Origin: Nematopogon swammerdamellus
Lineage: Eukaryota; Arthropoda; Insecta; Lepidoptera; Adelidae
NCBI GenBank assembly: GCA_946902875.1
Contig: OX336340.1
Coordinates: 25,745,566 to 25,809,565 of the forward strand
Length of the DNA stretch: 64,000 bases
Direction: 5' to 3'
Shown: positions 10,201-25,200 of the stretch, in pieces
How the letters are laid out: every line of letters starts with the position of its first letter
Position numbering within the stretch: position 1 is the stretch's first letter
Made by a program: the position numbers and the translations under genes
Notes under the pieces: generated by a model
Seen by the model: only the letters and a program-made list of their open reading frames with translations
Database searches by the model: none
Told to the model about the DNA's origin: nothing

Positions 10201-13200
10201 CGCGCCGCACATACCTCCCGCGGTATTCAAAATTCTGCCGCATAAAGGATAAGCTACAGCCTAGACCGTGAGAGATAGCGAGGTCCCGTTTTTTGCAAAT
10301 TGTAGCCCAACTCAATACCCCGAGGGCTTTTTCATTTTATCGATATCGTTTTTCGTTTTCGAGAAATCGCCGATTCAATGAGGGAGGACACCAAAAATCA
10401 CGTCATTTTTCGATTTTTTTTAAATTTTTGAAAAACGTTTTTGACTTTTCCAAAAAAAAATTACGCCATACTGTAGCCCTCGCCGAGCATCATCTTTTGA
10501 CACCCCAATAATCCACGTTGCTGTAAAATTCACGACACCAGGGCGATGTCGCACTTTTCCTTGAAATGGGTGCCCTACCAACGCGATCGAAAAAACATTT
10601 TCAATGTTAAAAATAGATTCCATACATAGACAAGTACCAGCCATAACTTGAACTGAATATTTCGTCGGCACGAAACATTCTTGACGGCTCTTCGCTGCTA
10701 GAATTTTTGACTGATCGTCTTGTAGGTTACCCTACAGAGCGCGGCGCGTCCGGTCGCACGTGCATGGGAAGAGCTGCTGCAACATAATCAGTCATCAACT
10801 GGAGCACAACTCGAATAATGCTAGAGGCGGCTTTCCTCCATTGTTGGAACAGGTTTAACGCGGTGCGGTGGTCTGTCTGAGTTTCCGCACAATGTTCGGC
10901 ACAGTTAGTCAGCAACTACGAGCGCAATGAGCGTGCGCGCCGCGACACACATACCCACATGATTTCTTCTCCAAACGAGATGTGGAGTTTTTGCTAAATT
11001 TCGTGATTTTCACGTCGCGTTCTCACGTTTGGCGGCGTTGGAGCAGGCGTGCACACTCAAAACGTTACTCCTTTATCCGTAGAAAGCGAACATTAAAATG
11101 TTGTTAAACTGCGGTGTTAGGAGGTATTTGGTATGCGGCGAGTGAGTTCCGCGCTTACGTCGACCGATTTCGTTAAATGCATATTCATGACAGATTAGCA
11201 TCATTAAGGCGATTACGTACAACTCTGAACCCCTCAATCAAACTACATTAACAATCAACTGATATTAGTGCCAAAATGAATAAATATTCTTATTTTCAAC
11301 CTTTTCTTGCCTTGGAGGGTTATTGCGCGCTTGTAGGGTGGAACAACTAAACTTAACATTTTGGTCATATCAATTTCATTTTAAAACATTGTGCTTACAA
11401 AAGAATGAACATTTTATAAAATCCGGTTATGAAAAAGGAAGAAAGCAAGTTCATTAGAACATCAGAAAACGCAATAATCCGAGCGCTTAGCTTAGCTTAA
11501 CGTTAATTCTTAAACGTTAATTAATTCTAATGGACTGGACAGAGCGCCCGAGTACAGCTTTTCCTGCTGCAAGATCAATTTGGCCTGTTTTATTAGTTTT
11601 TCATATTCGAATCTTATTTAACAATATAATATTGTTATTGTTTTCCTCAACCGGTCATAATATCCTCACACGATGTAGAATCGTCGAGAAAAGCAGAGTT
11701 TATAAACTTAAGGAAACATATTCAAAGATCTGAGTCTAAATTTTCTAAATAACAGATCTAAACCACCGTTTTATCGTTTCTATTATATAAAATATTAAAC
11801 AAAAATGCAGAGTGAGATTGCGTGCGCCGATTGTAATGAAAGCACTACATAGCATAAGGCAAAGAATTGACTGAGCACATCTGATGTTTCCCTGTAACTT
11901 ACGTGTCCGGTGATGAATGCTTTTCAGATGTCAGGCTTGAGCTGAGAACAACTAATTTTAATAATCCATATAATCGAGAACACAAGGCCAAACATGATAA
12001 AAATGAAAAACGCTGTAGTCACAGTCCGAACAGTTTCACCTGGTTTCGGTTTTTTTCCTTTGCAGAGAGCTATCACTACACTTAGATTTAGAAAAGAGTT
12101 CACTACAGCTAAAATAGCTGTCAATATTATCGACGTTAGATACAATCTTTTTAGGCCAGCGCACGTAATTTTTAACGTTACATCTAGTGCGAATCCTAGA
12201 GCGGGTAATCCATAACACACCGTATTCCCGAAGCGATATTTCTTGGACACATTTACTTGAGAACACTCTCACCACATGTACATAGCACATCACGGACGCC
12301 ACTGTTGTCCAACAACACAACGGCACGTGTCGCGCTATTGTGATAATTAGGCGCTGACACTACAAATCCGCGCACAAACTTTTCTTCATCGTCGTCGTCG
12401 TCTATAGCTCGACAGATTTTTTTTATTTTATTTATTTTATTTTTTATTTTTTTTTACATACCAAAAACATTAACCTCTTTTTGAATTCGCCGTAGTCGGG
12501 TAAAAATGTGTTACTGATGTAAGTAAGAGACGCAGCAGATGACGGCGCGGATGCGGCGCGGGGACGCGGCGGCGCGACGCGGTGTTGCGTAAGGCGGTTA
12601 GTTTTGTATACAAAATACCGGTTAAACATAATTTATTATCAAGAAAGCGAGAAAGAAAGTTCGGCAAGGCCACCTCCGTGCGCCTGCGCACTGCTCACTG
12701 CGCACCTCCCTCAGCTCCTCAACTTCAGCTTACATAACTTAGCGTAATCAATCACTGTTGTACTAGTAGCAAGTAACTATTACTTAATCTGTGCCGCTAC
12801 CATCAACCAAACAAGCAAACCAATATAACTGACCATGGAAGAACATGAGCAAAGCGAAACGGGCGGGCGACGGAACTACCAGAGGCTCGATCGCGAGTTG
12901 TTTTCGCCCGCTCTATGATGGATGGCCCGATCGAAAAAAATTGCGGGAAAAGGTGCAAGCGCCACTCAGTAATAGTATAATGTAAAAGTTCGGTATAGAT
13001 ATAATATAAATAATACAATACAATTTCAGTATGTTGAATGCTTTTCTAAGAATAATGTTTATTTTCTTCACGTCTGTTTTTTGAGTTTTGTCATTTTGTT
13101 TTAGAATTTTTTAAGTTGCGTCTAGGAATAATTTCGGTATGCTATCAAGACTTTAACCATCCAAAGATAAGTAATGTCAGATTACGTTGGTGAAAACTAT

Positions 13201-16200
13201 ATGAAAACCACATTTTAATAAATAGAGCCGTTCCCGAGTTGGACGAGGCATTTTTGAAGTTATGCTTCTTTACGTATGTTATGAAATAAATATAACTAGG
13301 AACTGGAGGCGCGCGTTATGAAAATGGGGAGTAAGCTCAGAAAACAGGAAACATCACGTCACCGTCATCGCCCCGCTCGTCGTCGATTTGACCACTAACA
13401 TCGGTCATATAATTATTTCGTACAGCATGCAGTAGAGTACAACAGGTCAAAGGGAACTAAGTATACATGTCACGGCACCTACTTCACCAAGGTGTTATGG
13501 ACTGACATAGCGGTTTTAGCAAATGATGAAGCAAACCATAATATTAGGTCCTTACCTATGAAATTGTCGTTTTATATAGAAAAAAATCAAACATTTTTTT
13601 TTACGAAAAATTTACATTTTATTAATCGAAGTATTCGCCATTATTATCAATGCACTTTTGCCATTTTACTGGAAGTTCATTGATGCCTCTGCTATAGAAA
13701 TCCTGGGGACGGGAATGGATGAACTCTTTAAAGGCGTTTTTCACTGCCTAATCGGATTTAAATTTTTTCCCCTGTAAAAAGTTATCCAAATTCCGAAAAA
13801 AAAATGTAAATCAGTTGGAGCAAGGTCTGGTGAATATGGTGGGTGACGGAGAGTTTCCAGTCGTAACTCCTGTAGTTTTGAGACGGTCCGTTGTGCGGTG
13901 TGTGGGCGAGCGTTGTCGTGAAGAAGGAGTGGACTAGAGCAATTGACAAGTCTCGGTTGTTTAACAGCGATGTTATCCATTATCATTTCAATTTTGTACC
14001 GTGTGGGGTCGGTACTTAAAAAGAATAGCCCCACTGCATCTCTCCCCGTCGCATGTCGTAAAAGTCGACTAAGGGATAAGAAAATTCGTCAGCCTCGGTA
14101 CTCGGTACCCCAGCTCAGTGGCGCGGTTGGTTAGTCAACTGTTTTTAAGCAACGCTGAGCGCGGTCAGTGATTGGATGGGTGACCGCTCGACCGTTGGAG
14201 GCTGACCGTGGTTCGGATTCCACGTTAAACGTAGGTCCCTTCCCTTCTTACCTTACTAGGTGGTAGGATTTATCCCGGCCGGGTTGGTACCACCGCACTG
14301 AACGAAACGTCGGTCGAAACGGCTATGTAAATAGTTCGTGTTTTCCGTCCAGTTTAGTGTAGCCGACATGAAATGAAGGGAAGCACTGACATGGCACCTA
14401 GTTCACCCTGTGTTATGGGCTGACATCACGGATGTTGTAGGTGATGTAGTCAACCGTGTCAGGTTCCATAAAAAAAAAAAAAAATTCTTCACAGTACCTA
14501 CACATCTGCAGTAATTGTTGCGCCAGGTATCAAGAAGCTGTAATGAACATACGCCGTTATCGCGGGGGCACGAACAAACCAAGGTTATGCTCAAATAGGG
14601 CAGAGAGTCCTCGCCAACACTAATATATTTAGAAGGTCACATTCGTGCCCCCGCGATAACGGCGTATGGTAATGAACAATGCCGGCACAGGACGCCCATA
14701 CACTCACAAGCAACTTCTTTTGACTCAATTTGCGTTTGGGACATGGTTTGGCTGCCTCCCCTGTGTCCAACCAGTGTGACGGACGTTTTCGATTGTCATA
14801 CAGGATCCACTTTTCATCACAAGTGACAATCCCATTCAGAATACCCTCATTTCTGTGCCTATTCAACAAGTTAAGACAAGCTTCGACGCGATTTTGTTGT
14901 TGTTGTTCAGTGAATTCATACGGTACCCACTTTCCGAGCTTTTTTATCTTTCCAATTTGACGTAAATGAATCAGTATCGCTTTATCACTTACATTGAAGC
15001 TGCTGCTAATTCCGACGTGGTTTGTGATGAATCTGCTTCAACTATGGCTTTCAATTCATCGTTATCGACTTTCGTCTCCGGTCGGCCACGGGGCTCATCA
15101 TTGAGATGAAAATTTCTACAACGGAAGCGATCAAACCAAAAACGCACAGTGCGTTCACTTGTGGTACCTGATCCATACACGTCGATGATATTGCGTGCCG
15201 TCTGTGCTGCGTTGGTGCCATGACGGAATTCATATTCGAAAATAACGCGCAATTTCGATTTTTCCATGGTCACAGAACCAGCGATGTAAAAAAAAAAAAC
15301 CGAACGGCTGGAAAACAAACGAACAACTGATTTTGAAAAAAGAATAATTTTCCTTTATAACAAAAAAAAATTGAATTTGGAATTCGTACGCAAAAAAATG
15401 TTAGCCACGTTCAAAGTGGTCAGTTTGTAGAAACGCCAATTTCATAGGTAAGCACCTCATAATATCATAAATGTCATGTAATTATATGTTTATATCAGCC
15501 TATAACCTGGGGATCTTCAAAAGGCGTGTCAATAAATTACACGACGACCTTTTTATCCGCCAGCCTTTCTGAGCGTGGTTTCCCGAGGAGTGGTGTTATT
15601 GGCTGTGTTGTGACTTGTGTCTGATCTTCCTTTGAGCTTTCATTTAGCTTTTAGAACTTTTATATATTATATATAATCGTACGTACATATATTGATATAT
15701 AATCGTACGTACGGACCTATATTATTAGCCCTTCATTTAAACGTCGCCTACGACATTATTCGCATCATCGGCAACATTCTAAGGCGATGCCTTCAATTAC
15801 ACATCATCGATATTACTGTGCTTTCGACCAAATCACAACCGCGTAGCCAGCGGTGAAAATAATCACAACCGCGTAGCCAGCGGGGAAGATAATTCATGAA
15901 ATTAATAATGCTAATTCAGACGCGCAACGGCCGTCGCCCGCCGACGACGCGACGCGGCGGAGATAAAAAATGGAATAGTGCACTTAGCTGAGCGGTAGCG
16001 GGCCGATCGAGTGAAACAGTTGCACCGAGAAAACGGAATAGTTCGAGTCCAATAGAGCATCACCCTACGGCACGCACACCACACTGCAGTCGCACCACAC
16101 CGCACCACACCGCACTACACCACACCATACCGCAGTCGCACAACACCACACCGCACCACACTACATCACGCCGCACCACACTCACTACACCACACGGTAC

Positions 16201-19200
16201 CACATTACACAACAACACACCACATTACGCCGCACCACACTACACCACCGCCGCAGTCGCACAACACCACACCGCACCATACTACATCACTCCGCACTAC
16301 ACCACACCATACCGCAGTCGCACAACACCACACCGCACCACACTACATCACGCCGCACCACACTCACTACACCACACGGTACCACATTACACAACAACAC
16401 ACCACATTACGCCACACCACACTACATCACGCCGCACCACACTCACTACACCGCACCATACTACATCACGCCGCACTACACCACACCATACCGCAGTCGC
16501 ACAACACCACACCGCACCACACTACATCACGCCGCACCACACTCACTACACCACACGGTACCACATTACACAACAACACACCACATTACGCCGCACCACA
16601 CTACACCACCGCCGCAGTCGCACAACACCACACCGCACCATACTACATCACTCCGCACTACACCACACCATACCGCAGTCGCACAACACCACACCGCACC
16701 ACACTACATCACGCCGCACCACACTCACTACACCACACGGTACCACATTACACAACAACACACCACATTACGCCGCACCACACTACACCACCGCCGCAGT
16801 CGCACAACACCACACCGCACCATACTACATCACTCCGCACTACACCACACCATACCGCAGTCGCACAACACCACACCGCACCACACTACATCACGCCGCA
16901 CCACACTCACTACACCACACGGTACCACATTACACAACAACACACCACATTACGCCGCACCACACTAAACCACCGCCGCAGTCGCACAACACCACACCGC
17001 ACCATACTACATCACGCCGCACTACACCACACCATACCGCAGTCGCACAACACCACACCGCACCATACTACATCACGCCGCACCACACTCACTACACCAC
17101 ACGGTACCACATTACACAACAACACACCACATTACGCCGCACCACACTACACCACCGCCGCAGTCGCACAACACCACACCGCATCATACTACATCACGCC
17201 GCACTACACCACACCATACCGCAGTCGCACAACACCACACCGCACCACACTACATCACGCCGCACCACACTCACTACACCACACGGTACCACATTACACA
17301 ACAACAAACCACATTACGCCGCACCACACTACACCACCGCCGCAGTCGCACAACACCACACCGCACCATACTACATCACGCCGCACTACACCACACCATA
17401 CCGCAGTCGCACGACACCACACCGCACCACACTACACCACACCACACCACACCATGCCGCACCACACCACACCATACCGCACCGCACCACACTACCGCCG
17501 CAGTCGCACAACACCACACCGCACCATACTACATCACGCCGCACTACACCACACCATACCGCAGTCGCACGACACCACACCGCACCACACTACAACACAC
17601 TACAACACACCACACCACACCATGCCGCACCACACCACACCATACCGCACCGCACCACACCACCGCCGCAGTCGCACAACACCACACCGCACCATACTAC
17701 ATCACGCCGCACTACACCACACCATACCGCAGTCGCACGACACCACACCGCACCACACTACAACACACCATACCACACCATGCCGCACCACATCACACCA
17801 TACCGCACCGCACCACACCACCGCCGCAGTCGCACAACACCACACCGCACCACACCACACCGCACCACACTACACCACACCGCCCAACACTACACCATAC
17901 AGCTAGTACAGCTACACGTCGCGTCGCACTGCTCTGTTATTTGCTCAAACAAACACAATTTCACATCCTCTCACCTTTGGTTTGACCATCTTCCTTCCTT
18001 CCTTCCTTATCCTTACCTATAATAAAATCCAACGTCTGCTTTCTGTCTGAGTGTCTGTCTGTCTGTCCGCTTATAACTCGAGAACCACTGAACCGATTTT
18101 AATAAAACAAAATTCTACGGATAGCTTGATTCTTCTCATCAACTATAGGCTACTTACTATCACGCTAAATGGCTTATGAGGTTAGCAGTGAAGTGAAATG
18201 TGAGAGCGGATGGAGCCGCGGGCACAGCTAGTACCTATAATAAAATCCAACGTCTGCTTTCTGTCTGAGTGTCTGTCTGTCCGCTTATAACTCGAGAACC
18301 ACTGAACCGATTTTAATAAAACAAAATTCTACGGATAGCTTGATTCTTCCCATCAACTATACGCTACTTACTATTACGCTAAATAGCTTATGAGGTTAGC
18401 AGTGAAGTGAAATATGAGAGCGGGCGGAGCCGCGGGCACAGCTTGTAATGTATAATAGGTATCTTGATTGAAGCATTAATATGCCTTTTTGGAAAGCGCA
18501 AAAAAAGTCAAAGTCAAAGTAACTATACTATACTATACTATAGGGCAAGAGAATAAAAGTACACACGACTGAAACATTTCATTATAAAAACATTTTACAA
18601 ATATCTAAGCTGAGAAAATATGTTTCCAAGAATGGACCTTGGATGACTAAGAATGAAGTGGAGAGATGCAGTGGGTTAGAATAACCCCACTGCCTGCTTT
18701 TAATTAATTGCTACTTATAAATTACCGGTCCAAATAGTAAGGTAAAATTTGTAATTTTCAGCGAAACATGGTCGGTGTTGTACGCTAATTTACACGGGTT
18801 GCTGGCCAGGGTAGCTTTACTACGATGGTCCTGGATATACATAGTGATGTATGTATGTATGTAAAATTGTTCGGCAATGTCCAGAAGTGCTGGCAGGTGT
18901 TCCGCATTAGCGGCGCGCGCATCCGAGATGAGAGCGGCGCGGGCGGCGCGGCGCGGCGGCGCGTCGGTCTCGCGTGCCTGCCCACGCTCCTGCGCTCGCA
19001 CCGGCACACACGTGCGCACCGACCGACACATCGACACTCGCGCGCCGCATCGCCGCGCACGCGCCGACACCGCACCGCGCACTCCACTGAAGACTCGCTC
19101 GCTGCGCTATCCCACTGAGAATCACATTTGAACAGCACGCGGAGTAATGGACGCGTACAATCTGAATGCAGTTCTAAGGAATGCTAGTGCTGCGACCGAA

Positions 19201-22200
19201 TCAGTGATGTGTCGATAAATTACACTAGAGCAAACATTTAATTTTGTTTTAAAAAATATAACTGTTTACAAATTGCGCCAATTGCGCGCACTTGTAGTAA
19301 CGCTATCGATGCGCGTGCGAAATACGTCAAGGTCAGCACTAGACTGCAGGCGCGCGCGGGGAGGTGTGTCGGCGGCGGGGGAAGGTGCTCTCGCGACTCA
19401 CCTCACACCGCAAATGCACTCAGATTGTACGCGTACAATACACGCGGAGGGCGCGCGTATGCCCGGAGGAAGGTTTATTATTCGACCCCACCGAATCACC
19501 ACCGCCGACACGCAATGCGGCCCTCTCGCCTTTGTTCGGACCAGCTTACTATATAATATATACTCTTCCGCGTGACGGACAACTGGACACGAGGACAAAT
19601 CGCACAGGGCTAACTCACCCCCCTAAGACTGAACGCCGGGTTCAAGCGGTTTTATTATTTTAATATTGTTTTGTTTGTATGAGCCCAAGTAAAACTAAAG
19701 CCCCTTTCCGCTGACCGGAAGGTGTACAGCCCGTTCTGGGCTGTGCACCGCAGCCATCTCTCACGCGATCTACTTTCCCTGGTCTCATTCCCAACAGCAC
19801 ACACGCGCTCTCCTCCCGCGCCGCCCGCAGCAGCTTGCACAACATAGTCACATAGCGAGTAATGCCATTCTGATCCAAAGTAAAATGTTCGCTTCTGTAG
19901 ATTTGTCCCGCTGACGCCCCAGTGTCGCTGAGGCTAAGGCCGAAGGCCGAGCTGCGTTCGCCACAAGGCTCGTCTCCTGCGCGTATTTTTTCTAACATTA
20001 CACAAAAACATGAAACAAAAACATATTTTGTTTTCATACACAAGCTTTCTCCTGCTACCGCAAATATTTCTGGTTAAAACAAAATATTTTTTGTAGGACA
20101 TTGACAGCTGATGTGTGATACAGACTATGTGATCTGTGGATATGCGCGGCGGCGCGGCGGCGTGGCAGTTGTACAAAAATGAAACACACCCTTCCGCTCT
20201 CCACCCACGCGGGAAATGTTTTCCGTCCGCTTCGGCAAACAAACACATTTTTGTATGCATACACAAATGTGTACGGCCACGCCCCAATGTTTCGATGTTT
20301 TGTGTATTTTTTTCGAAAAAAAAAAATGCCTTTAAAAATGTCGCCAAAGGCGAGTCCACGCACTTACTATGATCTCTCGAAGAAGTAACTCCCAAATATC
20401 CCGAATGTCGAGCCGGCCTATTTACGCCTTCTCGAAGTTCGCAAAACTGTACTTAGGAAAGATATATCCGAGGATATATCGAATAATATTATCATCATAA
20501 CGCGTTGGGTACAATAAAGTGTTGGGGAATAACATGTCAATATAGCGCGCACGCGCTTTTGGCAGCAGTGGTATGAGCCGCCCGACGGAGCGGCGGCAGC
20601 GCCGGCCGGAGAACTCCAAACGAGATGCGCACGCGCCGCGCCGGCCGTGTCATTGACACCGTTCTCTGTGCCACTATCCATCATCATTATAAGTCATCAG
20701 CACTGCGCGAGTAAGCAGCGGAGCGGTCCGGCGCGCCGCCCCGCGCCTCCGCCGCGGCGGAACATGGAAAGTGGTGCCGGGACGGGTCACATGGTCACAG
20801 TCACACCACACCTGCCACTCATCCGCAGTTAGGGTTACCATCCGTCCGAATTTGTCCGGCTTTTTAATTTGTCCGGATTTCCTTTATTTAGATGGGAAAC
20901 ATTTGAATGAATATTTAATTTTCGCATTAAATTACATAAAAATTAAACATAAATATTAAATCCTTCTTCAATCTTTATTAAATTACATAAAATTAATTCG
21001 ACTAGTTAGTCTGATCTCAACTTTAAAATAATAATTTACTGCTAGTTCAAACATAATCTTCTAGTTCAATCATAATAATTCTCATCCCTAGAAAACGCGT
21101 GCGCTGTCCTTTTCTTGAAATTCCGGTTTTTTTGTCAGAACTTTTCTAATTGCGAAATAGTAACCTATCTATCTATCTGTAGTGATCCCGCGCTCGAGCG
21201 CTACTACAGGAGCGCACCTAGTGCTTATCTGCACGATGGCTTGCCGCTAATTACAAATGCTGTATATCCTGTGATTAATAATCAACCTTTCACGAACTGA
21301 CATTAAGCAGTTGCAGTTCAGGAGTAGCTCGTACAGTTCCCTTGCTCCTTACACAAGTGGTTGAACACCGACCGGGTTGGACACCGACCTACTGGACGAA
21401 AGCCTCAAAAGAGTTCTCTAATCCATCCAGTATAATAGCCAGCAATCCAGACGGAAGTCTCTGGCGCCTTTTCGGTGGTGATTGTGCTCAGCGGGGCTGT
21501 TGCGCAAAAGCAGCGCTTCAATATAGACGCGAGGGTTCAGGATTTTTTTTTAATTTATTTTTAAATTTGCTGTTATCGCGACTGCGTAATTCCAATTTGC
21601 GATCGATTTCCGAACGCATCCGAAGTAATAGCGAGCCGTGCACCGTGCATCAATCTACGAGTAAGTCGAATGTCATGCAATCTGGCAGTTCTCAACAGCG
21701 CGACGTATTTTTAACCACCACCGTCGTTGTTGCAAAAAGAGGGCTGTTATAAGTTTGACGAGTATGTCTGTCAGTCTGTGTATCTGTTTGTCGTAGCTCC
21801 CAAACGGATGGACCGATTTGGATGCGGTTTTGACATGTCTTTGTCTGATCGACAAAAAATATCTTTTCGATCGCTCCAGTATATAGTCCCGGATTTTCAG
21901 CGAGAGTGCGAATTCGCTCTTGTGTCGTGAGTTTTAGGGCTACGTAAATATTTAGAGTATCAAATGACGCGTACCGACAACGGCTACAAGATGGCGAAAA
22001 ACAAAGTTTTAAAAGTTTAAGAGTTTAAGAGAAAATAGTGAAAACCCTCTTAAAATAGCCGTTTTTAGTGGGTTTAAATAGGGCACTTTTAAACATATTT
22101 CTTAATATATATTTTAAACTTTAATATGGAAAAATATATTTTAAACTTTAGTATTTAGAGGAGTAGAAGTAATTATATAGTTATAGCTATATAGCGCTGT

Positions 22201-25200
22201 TAGAATCTGGAGTGCGTTCGCTCTTTGAGTTCATCGCTTCAGCCACCCAAGATATTTTCACGCTCACAGTCGGCGACTCGCTATACGGTTGTATTTGAAT
22301 ACGCCCTAAAAGTCATTTTCTATGTACCCTAAGGTCATGTAATGCATGAGATCTGTGAATTTTTTGACGTGATAACGTCTTATAAATTGATGAACACGGG
22401 CAGCACGTACTTAAGCGTGTCACGTTGATAGTCACGTTGATATTCACATTGATATTCAAAGTTACCATGGAAACGTCCTCGGCTCAAGCGGCAGTGTTGC
22501 CAAACGTACGGTAATTGCCGTATCGTACGGTAATCGAGGCTAGAAATCGACAAATGTACGATTGTACAATTCTTATAGCTGTGACGTTTCTTTATGACGT
22601 TATCACGTAAAACTATCGTCCGTAAACCGACTTTACAGACGACCAATTTTTTTTATTAGAAAGCTTAGTTAGTTAGTTCTTAGCTGTTTGCTATGTTGCT
22701 TATGTTTGATGAAGATGAAAACTAAATTATTAACAAGTAGTTAAAATTACGTCTCTTAAAAAGGTTGAAATAAAAGTTAAATTACACATTTAAAAACCCC
22801 GAATATAATCAACCCTTAAATAGTCAACAATAACTTGCGTTTAGTAAAAGCGACGTCACGAACTTTGTCGCCGAGACGGGTTGTGTGATGTGATGTGTCC
22901 ATATACCTACAATGTTTCTGAGTAAATTACTTGAGACATGTGTTTGGATCGTTAGTACCTATTCTGTTTTGAGTTTTTATAGTATAGTTATTTTATTTAC
23001 TAATCTGTCCTCCGATGTCTTTAAAATATTCAACGGAAATTATTTTTGACTTTATAATGGTTGTTGATATTCGGGGTTTTTCCAAATTTGTAACTTTTGT
23101 AACTTATTGCGCAAATTGACAGAGATTAATTGGCAGACATCGATCGCTATCTAACAAGAGGGTCCGTAGGTGATGCTAGTTGGCCATTTTAGCTACTAGC
23201 GTGTTGAAAGTGCATGGATTGAAGAAAACAATATCAAACAAATTCATAATTAGTCTATTCTTAAAGTGTGCAACAAGTCTTCACAGACGAGATAGGCTTA
23301 GAATCCAAATTATAATTTATTTAATTTTCAATTATAATTGATTTGTATTTTTTCTGATTGTGATAAGTTATAATTAGCGAATGCTGTGCGATCAGTCGGT
23401 GTCAAATGGCAGAACAATAGTTTGTTTCATTCTACGACGCGATGTGACGACACTTTACTCAATCGGTGCAACACGACATCGAATGGAGCAAGCTCAATCG
23501 AGTCACACTGTTTTGCATACAGACAGACAGACGCGACAGCCGCCGCGGCCGTGTCGTAACCGCTCCGGCGAGAGTTCTCACGACCGCGCCGCCGCCGCGC
23601 CGCCGTCGCCGCAAACAAAAAATCAATGTCAAGTGAAAATGTTTCAAAACTTGAATAAATATTTGCTAATGAATCGAGCACTCCTGAGAATAGAAGGAAT
23701 CCGTTTCGAAATCGCGTAAAAACAAACGAGACAAAAGCATATCAGTTCCAGTTTCACAAACTTATACTAGAAGTTGACACTAAACGATTACTTACTTACC
23801 TACTCTGCTAGCTCTGTGCTACTACATACTATACCTATATAGTACGTACAGTCAGTACGCCAGTGTATTTAGTAACTGATCCAAACATTTCAAGTACATT
23901 TATTTTATTGCTCATTCGAAGGGGTCTTCAACGGAGACCTTAGCCCTGAATTTGCGCATTGCTCAAATTTTCCCTTGACCCGTCATTTTTAACCGACTTC
24001 CAAAAAAGGAGGAGGTTCTCAATTCGTCTGTATGTTTTTTTTTTTGTATGTTTGTTACGCGATTTCTCCGTTAATTGAGGGCCGATTTAGAAAATTCTTT
24101 TTTTGTTAGTTAGGTCATACTTCCGAGGTGGTCCCATTTCAATTTTATCGAAATTGGTTCAGTGGTTTTCGAAAAATCAGCATAATACTATGGTGTGTGG
24201 TTACCTTCAGCAAAACTTGTGATGTGGTCGGTTTCGGCAATTTTCAGTTTGATAAATTAGTATGGTGTGTGGTTACCTTCAGCAAAACTTTTGTGATGTG
24301 GACTTATTCAGCAATTTGCAGTCTGACACATATGGCGAATAATTCTGTACCACTTCAATCGATTTCGATTATTCGATTTCGATTATTCTTTTTTATGTAA
24401 TATTACTAATAATATTACTAAAAAGAATGAAATAAAAACTATTTTAAAAAATATTAAACCGATTTCCAAAAAACAAACAAAAAAATAACTAAAAAGTATT
24501 AAATACATAATATTTTGAATTTTTCTCTGTCCTGTTGAAATACATGAATCGATATACTAGTGAACATATTCGGACCCTTGTTTCATGAATGTTCTAAATT
24601 TGAAATTTTTTATCTTTTCCGACCGGCCAGGTGCGCTTAATTTATTATGGTACGAGTACCATCGAGCTGGTCTGATGATGGAGACAGAAGGTGGCCATAG
24701 GAACTCCTAAACTACACATGATAAACCCATCGTGTTTGGGCTCGTTGCATTTGTCTTCACGAGCAATTTACTTTAGACCTAAGAGATTCTCAATTCGACG
24801 GTATGTTTTCTTTTTTTGGATGTTTGTTACGCGATTACTCCGTCAATTGTGGGCCGATTTTGAAAATTCTTTTTTTTTTTTATTTGAAAGGGGATAACCC
24901 TGAGGTTTTTGAAGTGAAAACTTCTTTAGCGGCGCTTGGCACTTTTTTAGGTGGGTAAAAAATGTATAACTCGCGACATCGCGTCAGCGTTATTTTTAAA
25001 ATGAAACCTTAAGTCATTGCATTAAGGGTTAAGTTAGAGTGGCACGGGATCTGCCGGCACTCCCGGAGTGCAACTGTTAAGTAGGGTTCGGTAACACGTT
25101 TATGTCTGTCCATTCTACTAAGTTCTGCAAAATGAATGTAGGGTTCCGTAACAAATGCATGTCTGTCTGTTCTACTAAATTTAACATTTATTTCAAAATG

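Larger units (their letters stand above)
8605..10310. repeat. Duplicated repeat block around a LINE remnant
   Basis: Two segments occur twice. Text at 8605-8790 ('cagcttaaaaaatgtaaact'...) recurs at 9930-10115. Text at 9740-9950 (ending 'gcgaggtcccgttttttgca') recurs at 10120-10310. The order suggests tandem duplication by unequal exchange. The GC-rich LINE remnant lies between the two halves. Confidence 0.7.
13546..15457 (-). mobile_element. Mariner-like DNA transposon, disrupted
   Basis: Terminal inverted repeats begin AGGTCCTTACCTATGAAATT on the left and, read inward from the right, AGGTGCTTACCTATGAAATT. The - strand encodes three pieces of a mariner transposase in order: N-terminal helix-turn-helix region (14989-15318, 'GTTSERTVRFWFDRFR'), catalytic start (14591-14869, 'VTCDEKWILYDN'), and catalytic end (13741-14034, 'LLLHDNARPHTAQ', 'PPYSPDLAPTD'). 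A SINE (13998-14484) and a 121-bp MITE (14548-14668) are inserted in it, and frame changes are present, so it is inactive. It follows a SINE fragment. Confidence 0.9.

Noticed and set aside
14145..14195. True 5S rRNA gene
   Set aside because: Only the internal-promoter part matches 5S; it is embedded in a SINE with an A-tail and recurs in fragments.
17454..17906. 150-codon His/Thr/Pro-rich ORF
   Set aside because: Encoded entirely by the CA-rich satellite.
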